In this document: piece after piece, positions 53,369 through 62,168 of the stretch
Position numbering within the stretch: position 1 is the stretch's first letter
How the letters are laid out: each line of letters begins with the position of its first letter
NCBI RefSeq assembly: GCF_900156285.1
Contig: NZ_FTNC01000002.1
Coordinates: forward strand, 124,001 to 188,000
Source of the DNA: Halanaerobium kushneri
GTDB lineage: Bacteria > Bacillota > Halanaerobiia > Halanaerobiales > Halanaerobiaceae
Reading direction: 5' to 3'
Length of the DNA stretch: 64,000 nucleotides
The notes under the pieces: generated by a model
The model's database searches: none
What the model was told of the DNA's origin: nothing
The model's input: the letters and a program-made list of their open reading frames with translations, nothing else
Made by a program: the position numbers and the translations under genes

Positions 53369-55795
53369 GTGAAATATGGTCATTTTGATGACAGGAAAAA
53401 GGAATATATAATTCAAAAACCTGATACTCCCTATCCCTGGATTAATTACTTAGGGTCCGAAGAATTCTTTGGTTTAATTTCAAATACTGCTGGAGGATAC
53501 AGTTTTTACAAAGATGCCAGCAAAAGAAGACTAACCCGTTACCGTTATAATAATGTTCCTATTGATGCCGGAGGTCGTTATTACTATATTTATGAAAAAG
53601 GAGAATATTTTTCTCCGGCCTGGGCACCACAAAAGTCCAATCTGGATAGCTATCAGTGTCGACACGGACTCGGCTATACAATTATTGAATCAGAAAAAAA
53701 TTTACTGAAAACTGAAATGAAGTTTTTTGTTCCTCTGGGAGACAATATAGAAATCCACCAGATTAAAATTAAGAATCTTAGTAATGAACACAGAAAAATT
53801 AAGCTTTTTTCATTTTTAGAATTCTGCCTATATGATGCCGAAGATGATATGACTAATTTTCAACGTAATTTTAATACTGGAGAAGTTGAAGTAGACGGTT
53901 CAACAATTTATCATAAAACAGAATATAGAGAAAGAAGAAATCACTATTCTTTCTATACGGTCAATCAAGAAATTTCTGGTTTTGATACAGATCGCGAAAG
54001 TTTTTTAGGATTATATAATAGCTTTTCTAATCCAGATGTTTTAAAAACAGGTGAATCAAATAATTCAATTGCTCACGGCTGGTCACCGATTGGTTCTCAT
54101 TCTTTAGAAATTGAATTAAATGCTGGCCAGGAAAAAGAATTTATCTTTCAGCTTGGTTATATAGAAAATAAAGAGGAAGAAAAGTGGGAAAGCAAGGGAG
54201 TAATAAATAAGAACAAAGCTAAAAAACTAATTTCTAAATATAATTCTTCTGACAAAGTTAATAAAGCTTTTAAAAAGTTAAGAAAACACTGGGAAAAACT
54301 CCTCTCTTCATTTTCTATAAAACATCCTGATCCCAAATTGGAAAGAATGGTTAACATCTGGAACCAGTATCAGAATATGGTTACTTATAATTTAGCTCGA
54401 TCTGCCTCCTATTTTGAGTCAGGAATTAGTCGGGGAATTGGCTTCCGGGACTCTAATCAGGATCTGCTGGGATCAGCTCATATGATTCCGGAAAGAGTCA
54501 AAAAACGAATTAAAGATCTGGCTTCAACTCAATTTGAAGATGGCAGTGCTTTCCACCAATATCAACCTTTAACTAAAAAAGGTAATGATAAAATTGGAAG
54601 TGGATTTAATGATGATCCTCTTTGGCTTATCTTTGCTGTTGCTGCATATATTAAAGAAACAGGAGATTATGAAATCTTAAAGGAAACAGTACCATTTAAT
54701 AACGGAAAAAAAGCCACTATTTTTGATCATCTGGAAGCCTCATTTATGCATGTAGTTAATAATCTGGGGCCGCACAACTTGCCATTAATTGGACATGCTG
54801 ACTGGAATGATTGTCTGAACTTAAGTGCTTTTTCCGAAAAACCAGGAGAATCTTTTCAGACTGTGAGCAACAAAGACAACAGTCCAGCTGAATCTGTAAT
54901 GATTGCAGGTATGTTTTTAACAGCCGGTCCTGATTTTGTCCATTTATCTAGAAAAATGAATAAAAATAAACTGGCAAAAAAAGCAGAAATGGCTTTAGAA
55001 GAAATGAAAGCAGCAGTCAATAAATATGGTCGTGATGATGAATGGTTTGTTAGAGCTTATGATTACTACAGTAAGCCTTTAGGAACAAAAGATAATAAAT
55101 ATGCTAAAATATTTATTGAACCTCAGGGATTCTGCATCATGGGAGGAATTGGACTCAAAGATGGATTTGCTGAAAAAACTTTAGACTCTGTAAATAGAAA
55201 GCTGAATTCTGAACACGGATTAATGATTTTAGATCCTACAATTAAGGAATATCAAATAAATATGGGAGAAGTAAGCTCTTATCCACCTGGTTATAAAGAA
55301 AATGGTGCTATCTTCTGTCATAATAATCCCTGGATCATGATAGCAGAAACGATTATAGGAAATGGGGAACGTGCTTTTGAATACTATAGTAAAATTGCTC
55401 CAGCCTATAGAGAAGATATTAGTAAACTCCACCGGACAGAACCCTATGTATATGCTCAAATGATTGCTGGTAAAGATGCTGCCAGCTTTGGAGAAGCTAA
55501 AAATTCCTGGCTGACAGGGACTGCTGCCTGGAATTTTGTTGCTATTAGCCAGTGGATTTTAGGTATCAGACCTGATTTTGATGGTTTGAAAATTGATCCC
55601 TGTATACCAGCTGAATGGGATGAATATACTGTAATACGTAAATTTAGAGGTTGTAAGTTTAAAATTAATGTTAAAAACCCGAAAAATATAAATAAAGGTG
55701 TAGAAAAAATATTTGTCGATGGCAAAGAAATAGAAGGTCAGCTGCTTAAAACTCATGATAAAGATGAGAGTAAGGTCGAAGTTATAATGGGATAA
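53369..55795 (+). CDS. Cellobiose phosphorylase, GH94
   Basis: The protein has 808 residues, close to known cellobiose phosphorylases (about 811). It cleaves cellobiose with phosphate to glucose-1-phosphate and glucose, saving ATP. The catalytic acid is D481 in [24 protein letters not shown] and the N-terminal beta-sandwich [20 protein letters not shown] are family signatures. The start is GTG after AGAAAGGAG. It has no signal peptide, so it acts on imported cellobiose, and an epimerase gene lies divergently next to it. Cellodextrin phosphorylase is less likely because of the length. Confidence 0.95.
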   Translation: MKYGHFDDRKKEYIIQKPDTPYPWINYLGSEEFFGLISNTAGGYSFYKDASKRRLTRYRYNNVPIDAGGRYYYIYEKGEYFSPAWAPQKSNLDSYQCRHGLGYTIIESEKNLLKTEMKFFVPLGDNIEIHQIKIKNLSNEHRKIKLFSFLEFCLYDAEDDMTNFQRNFNTGEVEVDGSTIYHKTEYRERRNHYSFYTVNQEISGFDTDRESFLGLYNSFSNPDVLKTGESNNSIAHGWSPIGSHSLEIELNAGQEKEFIFQLGYIENKEEEKWESKGVINKNKAKKLISKYNSSDKVNKAFKKLRKHWEKLLSSFSIKHPDPKLERMVNIWNQYQNMVTYNLARSASYFESGISRGIGFRDSNQDLLGSAHMIPERVKKRIKDLASTQFEDGSAFHQYQPLTKKGNDKIGSGFNDDPLWLIFAVAAYIKETGDYEILKETVPFNNGKKATIFDHLEASFMHVVNNLGPHNLPLIGHADWNDCLNLSAFSEKPGESFQTVSNKDNSPAESVMIAGMFLTAGPDFVHLSRKMNKNKLAKKAEMALEEMKAAVNKYGRDDEWFVRAYDYYSKPLGTKDNKYAKIFIEPQGFCIMGGIGLKDGFAEKTLDSVNRKLNSEHGLMILDPTIKEYQINMGEVSSYPPGYKENGAIFCHNNPWIMIAETIIGNGERAFEYYSKIAPAYREDISKLHRTEPYVYAQMIAGKDAASFGEAKNSWLTGTAAWNFVAISQWILGIRPDFDGLKIDPCIPAEWDEYTVIRKFRGCKFKINVKNPKNINKGVEKIFVDGKEIEGQLLKTHDKDESKVEVIMG

Positions 55796-55866
55796 ATTTT
55801 GAATAAACTTAAAACTTGGTTTGAATTTATTTCTAAAAAGTAACAATAAAAATTATAAAATCATCT

Positions 55867-55908
55867 AAGCGGCTTAGATCATAATTTCTAAAGACCTTAA
55901 GCCGCTTT
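55867..55908 (+). terminator. Terminator of the cellobiose phosphorylase gene
   Basis: AAGCGGCTTA pairs with TAAGCCGCTT, followed by TTTCTAGTTTT on the plus strand. It is about 70 bases behind the stop and uses the same AAGCGGC core as the hairpins at 23888 and 28108. Confidence 0.85.
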
Positions 55909-55977
55909 TTCTAGTTTTATTTATCAAATAGATTAGTAATCTTATATATCATGTTACAAACATTTCGACAATAATTT

Positions 55978-56925
55978 TTATACAATTCCTATAGCCCTAA
56001 AGATGAAAACAAAGAAAGTCAGAGAAAAAACTGATCCCAGAGTAGTCATCATAACTATTGAAGCGGCGAGATTTTCGTCTCCTCCCATTGCAGCTGTTAT
56101 AATTGCAGAAGAAATTGAAGTTGGTACTCCAAATAAAATATAAATTAAAAATATTTCACTATTACCAAATCCTAAAGTAAAAGCTGCCAAAACAGCTATC
56201 GCTGGATTAATTAATAGTTTGAAAATCGTTGCAGCAACTGCAGATTTAATATCTACAAATAATTTATCAACTTTAAAGGTGGCTCCAATTGTCAACAGGG
56301 CCAGCGGAGTTGCTAAAACATCAAAATAATTAGCTGTATTCTGAAGCAGAGGTGGAAATTTAAATTTCATTAATGAGGCTAAAACACCAAGAACTATAGC
56401 AATAATAAAAGGATTACTAATTATATTTTTCAGAGAGTTTCTAAATTGATTCTTTGCCTTATTATCAGGATTAGTAAGAACTAAGACTAAAACAGCTAAG
56501 ATATTATAAATCGGCACTACAAAAGCCACGACTAAAGAAGCAAGAGGACCAATTACACCTGTAACATTTTCAATTAAAGAAAATCCTACATAAACAAAAT
56601 TACCTCTAAAAGTTCCATGTATAAAAGCTCCAACTTTAGTGTCTTCTTTAACAAATAATTTGGAATAAAAATATATAATCACTACACTAATTGCTGTGCC
56701 AACAATTGCAAAACTAACAAATTTAAAATTGAAATTTTCAACTACAGCACTCTGAGAAACACTGTTAAAAAGTTTTAATGGTAAAGCTATGTAAAAAACT
56801 ATAAAATTAGCTGCATTAATAAAATCCTGTCTGATTATATTTCTCTTCTTTAGTATAAAACCACTCAACATTATCAAAAAAATTGGTAAAGCAACACTGA
56901 GACTAAAAACAAAATTATCTAGCAT
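55978..56925 (-). CDS. AEC-family transporter
   Basis: The 315-residue membrane protein has about ten hydrophobic spans in two halves, with the half-repeat motif ending in SGFILKKRNII at the start and GVLASLMKFKFPP in the middle. Prokaryotic members (e.g. MleP, YwkB) carry malate or other organic acids. AGGAGGG precedes the ATG. Transport direction and substrate are unknown. Confidence 0.88.
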   Translation of the reverse strand: MLDNFVFSLSVALPIFLIMLSGFILKKRNIIRQDFINAANFIVFYIALPLKLFNSVSQSAVVENFNFKFVSFAIVGTAISVVIIYFYSKLFVKEDTKVGAFIHGTFRGNFVYVGFSLIENVTGVIGPLASLVVAFVVPIYNILAVLVLVLTNPDNKAKNQFRNSLKNIISNPFIIAIVLGVLASLMKFKFPPLLQNTANYFDVLATPLALLTIGATFKVDKLFVDIKSAVAATIFKLLINPAIAVLAAFTLGFGNSEIFLIYILFGVPTSISSAIITAAMGGDENLAASIVMMTTLGSVFSLTFFVFIFRAIGIV

Positions 56926-57041
56926 AATTCCCTCCTGAAATCATTATATTTAACAATAGTGTATATAAAAAAAAGAATAATAACAAGACATTAATTGTTA
57001 TATTAAATTAATTTTCTACTTTTTTTGATATAAAATAGTAA

Positions 57042-57074
57042 AACAGAAAGGCTAGATAAAATAGCCTTTCTGTT
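57042..57074 (-). terminator. Terminator of the pectate lyase gene
   Basis: AACAGAAAGGCTA pairs perfectly with TAGCCTTTCTGTT around a 7-base loop. On the minus strand TTTACTATTTTAT follows. Confidence 0.85.
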
Positions 57075-57103
57075 CATTTTTGTTATTAAATGTTAGATCT
57101 TAT

Positions 57104-60100
57104 TTACTTGAACATAGGAGAAGTGAATTCTAAATAATCTCCTAATTTAATACTTCCATCTTTATTTCTCTCAATAGGTAATTTAATTTCTAAACTCTCA
57201 AAATTATCTTTAGTAATTTTTACACCACTGATATTTTTTGAGTTTTCACCATTATAAAAGAAATTATGATTAGAAGCTTCAACCTCAGGATAACTATCAG
57301 CATCTATTTCTTTTGTGGCAAAAGAAATGAATTCTTCTATAACATAATCCTCCTCTATTCCATTATAAGTGGTAAAGACAATGTTTCCTCCCTGGTTATT
57401 AAAGGAGACGTTATTTACAGCTCTAACTCCTGGATTACTGTTGCTGGCAAAACCGACAGCACCATTTCCAAAAGCTATACAATCTTTAATTAGATGTGGT
57501 ACATGAACTCCCTCTCCACCAAGTTTAAAGCCGTTTTTATCTCCATTACCGACAGTACCATCTGTTAAAGTACCATTATTGTAGGCTATAGAGTCTTCGA
57601 TTACTACTTTCCCTATTGCACCAGTACCCACTTTTGTGTAAAGATCCCAGCCATCATCAATATTATTATGAGAAATACAGCCTTTAAATACGTTACCCTC
57701 ACCAGAGGTTAATTTAGCTGCAAACCCATCAGCATTGTTATTAGATGGATCCGCATTATCAAAGGCTGTAGAATTTAAGATAAGATTATGTGATGGCCAT
57801 TGATCTTTATCAGATTCAGTAATATCTGTTCTACTTATCTGCAGACCTGTATTTCCATTATCATAAAATCTACTTTCCTCAACAATATTATAATTACCAC
57901 CAATAACCATTCCCTTTTCATTTGCCGCAGACTGAGTAACATCTATTCCTTTAATATGCCAGTAATCAGCACTTAGTATAATCCCTTCTGATTTTTTATT
58001 AAAATCAAAAACAGGATTTGCTCCTTCTGCTGCTACAAGATACCTGTAATTTTTTTGAGTCCCATCATTATACTTCTTAATTTCTAATTTTTCTTCTCTT
58101 AAATACTGACCATCTAAAACTACAATTTTCTGCCCCGGACGAGAATATGCTACAGCAGTATCAATATCAAGCGGAGAATCTTCACTTCCCTCAGCAGCTG
58201 GACTACCTTCAGGTGCAGCATAAATATCTGCTCCATCTCTATAAGTTTTCATCTTAACACTGAAGTTTTTAATAATCTGATTATAGTCTGTCAGATTTTG
58301 AGTGTCATCTGGTAAAAATATAATCGTAAAATCATTGGCAGTGTTATTTTTAAGCTGAGTTGCAATCTCAATTTCTTTTCCAGCATTAATATCCAACTCA
58401 TTTTCAATTATTTCTCTACCCTGTTTTACTTCTGCAGTACCATCAACATTTGCTTCAAAAATCAGTGGATAATCTTTAACTGCAGTTTTTTCCAGAGAGA
58501 GAAAATCAAAATCTGGATCAACAGGCTCAGCTGGAGGTACTACTTTTGGAGCATCAGTTGCTGCATTAGAAACTCTTAAGTCAATATTACTAACCTCAAT
58601 ATGACCGACTCGAGCTCCAAAGAAGCCAAGATAAATTTTGTCATTCTGTACTTCCAGTAGTTCAGGTTCAAATAAAATCTCTTCTTTTTCTCCATTTAGT
58701 CGACCAACATAGCCGCTGTTTGTTTTCTCAAGTGTTAGTCTATACTCTTTTACAGGATAGGTATTATCTGGAGTTGGTTTAACTTGCTCAATCATCATAC
58801 CTTTATCTCCATTACTGCCTTTTCCATCCGGTGATTCCACACCAGTTCTGTAAAATAACTGGGTTCCATTTGGATCCTTACTTCCACCACTGTAGCCACC
58901 TACACCAACAATATTTGAGGCAAAAACACCGTCATCACCATCTTTCCCGATTGCATCACGAGCCATGATTCCAAAAGCCTCCTGGCCATCATGTGGCTCT
59001 TTCGCATATTCAATCACTTTAATATCTGCTGAAAGCTTAAAGTTATCATCAGCATCAAGTACGGTATAATAGTAAGCTATTCCATCATGATCAGTTGCTA
59101 CTTTTCCTCCACCATTAATAGAAGCTACTTCCACTGAATCTTCTTTAACATTGATAAATGTATCATCATCAGAAGCTGACTGACCAAAATTAATTGCATT
59201 CCAGCTGTACTCTTTTGCTTTTCTTACTGTAATATCAAAAGTAATAGCCTCTAATTGATCAGATTCTGGAATTACCTGCACCGTGTAGGTTCCCTCTTTT
59301 TGATTATCGATATTAGAATCATCAATTGTATATTCATCAGCTGCCAATATTTCTTGATCACCATTATCATATACTTTTGCTATTTTTATACCTTCTGTTT
59401 TAAATTCTTCTCCAAGATCAATTGTTGTTTGAGGATACTCAATCAGCTTTAGACCACTAACTTCCTTCTCTTTTAGCCTTAAATTTAAGGCTGTTTTTTG
59501 ATCTTTATATTTAAGCATCACTTTCTGCTCCCCTATAGCACTGGAATCAAAACCTTCAACTTCATAATCTTCTCTCATTAAACGAATAGAATTCCCATCA
59601 TCATAATTAGCATAGACTGAAATTCCATCCAGGTCTAATTCTTCGCCGGGAAAATATAAAGTTTTTTCTGGTTTTTCTTTGATTTTCAAATTCTTAAGTT
59701 CTGCATCACTAACATTTATAGTAAAGCTGCTTTTAACTTCAGGCTTTTCTTTATAAATTATTGAAACATTTTTTTCTCCTGGAGATTCAAATATAAATCC
59801 AGTGTCAGTTAACTCAGTTCCATCAACAGCTATTTTATACTGCTCAGAATTAATTTCTTTTTCTCTGTAGCCATTATTATATTCAGCTATAACTAAAAGT
59901 CCTTCTGACTCAAACTGATCTCCTAAATAATAATTTGTTTTAGCAGGATAGTATTTAATTTTTAAAGCTGTAGCAGTCAATTCACTAATATTTAAATCTA
60001 TTTTCTTAACAGCTCCTCCATATTGAATTTTAATGGTGTTTTTACCTGCTTTAGAACTGTTAAATCCAGTAACTATATAATCTTTACTGCTTAACTCTTT

Positions 60101-60913
60101 ACTGCTACCATCAGCAAATTCTGCTGTAACATCCAATCCTTTAAGATTTAAATCCTCTTCTAGAAGATAATCTTTTTTGAAATTATCGCTATTAATATTT
60201 AATTCTTCAACTTCTTTTATTTTTTCAAGCTTTAAATCACTATAAATTACTGTTGTATTTCTGGAGGTATAAAGTCCTGCAAAAAGATCTTCACCTTCAA
60301 ATCCAGAAAAATTATCTACAATTACCGGTTCTTCCTCACCAAATTTCAACCAGTATGTATCACCAAATTTTTTCATTTTCACTTTATAATTTAATTCTGG
60401 TGCCGGAATGGTCCCCTTAACCAGCTCTCCAAGTTTTTTCTGTCCTTTTGCAGTTCTATAAAAAGCTGTTGTTGGGGTTTCTTTGGTTACATTTAGGGGT
60501 CCTACCGCAAGTGCATAACCGATATCTTTTTTATTATTTTTATTATATAAAACCTTATCTCTGACCATAATACCAAAGGAAACCTGATTATTCAGATCAA
60601 AAGACTGAACTTCTGCCTGAACGCTCATCTCAAAATTATCATCTTGCTTTAACTTTTTAAAATAATAAGCTATTCCTTCTGATGAACTTTCAATCTTACC
60701 TCTGTTATTTGCACTCATCATTTTAATTCTGTCTTTATCCAGTTCCTGAATGGCAAAATTTTCGGCTGTTATTTTATTATCTCCACCTACATTGCCAAAA
60801 ACACTTGCTTCCCAGTTACTGTTTACTTCAATCATTTCTGCAGAAACTGCTGGTGTCATGATGATTAAGATTAATAAAGCCACTAAAATATTTAAGTTGA
60901 TTTTAGAATTCAT
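57104..60913 (-). CDS. Secreted multidomain pectate lyase, PL9
   Basis: The protein has 1,269 residues. A signal peptide (about 1-25, ending AVSA) precedes a jelly-roll-like domain (about 26-230), three to four bacterial Ig-like repeats (about 235-565, each with a Y/F-x-x-G-E-x-x-x-x-x-G-L/I core), a second copy of the jelly-roll-like domain (about 570-790; both copies share GIAYYYxxLxxDDNFxxS) and a PL9 beta-helix (about 900-1269). The PL9 signatures NADGFAAKL and DDGWDLY carry the Ca2+ ligands, and NGFKLGG the likely catalytic lysine. It should cut polygalacturonate outside the cell. GGGGG precedes the ATG. Confidence 0.93.
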   Translation of the reverse strand: MNSKINLNILVALLILIIMTPAVSAEMIEVNSNWEASVFGNVGGDNKITAENFAIQELDKDRIKMMSANNRGKIESSSEGIAYYFKKLKQDDNFEMSVQAEVQSFDLNNQVSFGIMVRDKVLYNKNNKKDIGYALAVGPLNVTKETPTTAFYRTAKGQKKLGELVKGTIPAPELNYKVKMKKFGDTYWLKFGEEEPVIVDNFSGFEGEDLFAGLYTSRNTTVIYSDLKLEKIKEVEELNINSDNFKKDYLLEEDLNLKGLDVTAEFADGSSKELSSKDYIVTGFNSSKAGKNTIKIQYGGAVKKIDLNISELTATALKIKYYPAKTNYYLGDQFESEGLLVIAEYNNGYREKEINSEQYKIAVDGTELTDTGFIFESPGEKNVSIIYKEKPEVKSSFTINVSDAELKNLKIKEKPEKTLYFPGEELDLDGISVYANYDDGNSIRLMREDYEVEGFDSSAIGEQKVMLKYKDQKTALNLRLKEKEVSGLKLIEYPQTTIDLGEEFKTEGIKIAKVYDNGDQEILAADEYTIDDSNIDNQKEGTYTVQVIPESDQLEAITFDITVRKAKEYSWNAINFGQSASDDDTFINVKEDSVEVASINGGGKVATDHDGIAYYYTVLDADDNFKLSADIKVIEYAKEPHDGQEAFGIMARDAIGKDGDDGVFASNIVGVGGYSGGSKDPNGTQLFYRTGVESPDGKGSNGDKGMMIEQVKPTPDNTYPVKEYRLTLEKTNSGYVGRLNGEKEEILFEPELLEVQNDKIYLGFFGARVGHIEVSNIDLRVSNAATDAPKVVPPAEPVDPDFDFLSLEKTAVKDYPLIFEANVDGTAEVKQGREIIENELDINAGKEIEIATQLKNNTANDFTIIFLPDDTQNLTDYNQIIKNFSVKMKTYRDGADIYAAPEGSPAAEGSEDSPLDIDTAVAYSRPGQKIVVLDGQYLREEKLEIKKYNDGTQKNYRYLVAAEGANPVFDFNKKSEGIILSADYWHIKGIDVTQSAANEKGMVIGGNYNIVEESRFYDNGNTGLQISRTDITESDKDQWPSHNLILNSTAFDNADPSNNNADGFAAKLTSGEGNVFKGCISHNNIDDGWDLYTKVGTGAIGKVVIEDSIAYNNGTLTDGTVGNGDKNGFKLGGEGVHVPHLIKDCIAFGNGAVGFASNSNPGVRAVNNVSFNNQGGNIVFTTYNGIEEDYVIEEFISFATKEIDADSYPEVEASNHNFFYNGENSKNISGVKITKDNFESLEIKLPIERNKDGSIKLGDYLEFTSPMFK

Positions 60914-60974
60914 TTTATTAATTTCCCCCTCTGATTTTAATTTAGAAAAGAATTACTTACTAAATATTTAAATT

Positions 60975-61008
60975 TCACCTCCTTTTTAGGTTTAACGTTT
61001 TCCGTTTA
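60975..61008 (-). promoter_or_regulatory. Leader of the pectate lyase gene
   Basis: A very strong orphan ribosome site AAAAGGAGGTGA (60975-60986) lies about 62 bases before the ATG, with no gene of its own beyond a possible 13-codon frame. Just upstream GGAAAACGTTAAAC (about 60993-61006) resembles a catabolite-control (cre) box with two mismatches. The rest of 61009-61199 shows nothing beyond AT-rich promoter-like sequence. Confidence 0.4.
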
Positions 61009-61199
61009 CCCTTAAATAACAAATCTTTGAAATTTATAAATAATTACAAATATAATATTAGCACTTTATCCTAATTTTATCTAAACATATTTTTAGAATT
61101 TAGATTTCATTTAACATATTTTTAGCTTAAAATTTAAATTTTCTTATAATTTAAACAAATAAAGCTTTAAGTACTTAAAATATTCAATATAAAACAATA

Positions 61200-61238
61200 A
61201 AAGTAGATATTAATAATTTATCTGCTAATATCTACTTT
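61200..61238 (-). terminator. Terminator behind the esterase gene
   Basis: AAAGTAGATATTA pairs exactly with TAATATCTACTTT. On the minus strand TTATTGTTTTAT follows. Confidence 0.8.
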
Positions 61239-61266
61239 AAAGTTTTAAAACTTTATTCAATTTTCT

Positions 61267-62076
61267 CTATAATACTTCATCAAGCCAATCTAAAACTAAA
61301 TCAGACCATTTAGAAACATATTCGTTTTCTGCTGCTAAACCAAGTCCGTGCCTTCCCTGGGGGAAGATATGACTTTCAAAATTAATGTTCGCTTCACTCA
61401 ATGCTCTACAGAATAAAATAGTGTTTTCAACTGGAACTGAAGCGTCATCAGCAGTATGCCAGATAAAGCCTGGTGCTGTTTTCTTGCAAATATTTTTCTC
61501 AGTTGAAAATAAATCCAAGAGCTTTTGAGAAGGAGAATTGCCAAGTAAATTGTCTACTGAACCCTGATGAGCAAACTTTCCAGCACTGATTACCGGATAA
61601 GCTAAAATTTGTGCATTAACCATTGAATTTTCTGCTTCAACTAAATCTTGGTCAAAACTATAATCTTTCAATTTTTCTCTATATATATTTCTATACAAAT
61701 CATTATTAGTGCCCACAATCGAGGCAAGATGACCGCCAGCTGAGAACCCCATAACTGCAATTTTATTTTTATTAACCTTCCATTTATCAGCATTTGACCT
61801 AATATACTTTACAGCTCTTAAGGCATCTAATAGTGGATAAGGAAATCTATAAGGAGCAACCCTATAATGCAGAACAAATGCATTAAATCCATTTTTATTC
61901 AAAAACTGAGCCACCTCTTTACCTTCGTGTTCAGCTCGATGAGTATAACCGCCTCCAGGAAAAATTAATACTGACTTTTTTACTTTTTCTGTATCGAGCA
62001 GGTATTTTTTTAAAAGAGGTGCAAAATCATCTGTCTTTTTATAACCAGGAATTTGACCATTCCAGATATCTAACAT
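61267..62076 (-). CDS. Alpha/beta-hydrolase, acetyl-esterase type
   Basis: The protein has 269 residues. The oxyanion motif FPGGGYTHRAEHEG and nucleophile elbow GFSAGGHLAS are clear. An aspartate in TADDASVP and a histidine in PQGRHGLG complete the triad. Such enzymes remove acetyl groups from xylan or pectin fragments. It has no signal peptide. It lies between a pectate lyase and a GH28-CE8 gene, so it is probably an acetyl esterase for imported pectic oligosaccharides. GAGGAG precedes the ATG. Confidence 0.87.
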   Translation of the reverse strand: MLDIWNGQIPGYKKTDDFAPLLKKYLLDTEKVKKSVLIFPGGGYTHRAEHEGKEVAQFLNKNGFNAFVLHYRVAPYRFPYPLLDALRAVKYIRSNADKWKVNKNKIAVMGFSAGGHLASIVGTNNDLYRNIYREKLKDYSFDQDLVEAENSMVNAQILAYPVISAGKFAHQGSVDNLLGNSPSQKLLDLFSTEKNICKKTAPGFIWHTADDASVPVENTILFCRALSEANINFESHIFPQGRHGLGLAAENEYVSKWSDLVLDWLDEVL

Positions 62077-62168
62077 TTCTAATCTCCTCTCTAAATAACT
62101 TTTAAATCAAATGAACCAGGCTATTAATTAAAAACTAAATATATCTTATAATTTTTAATACTATAAGA

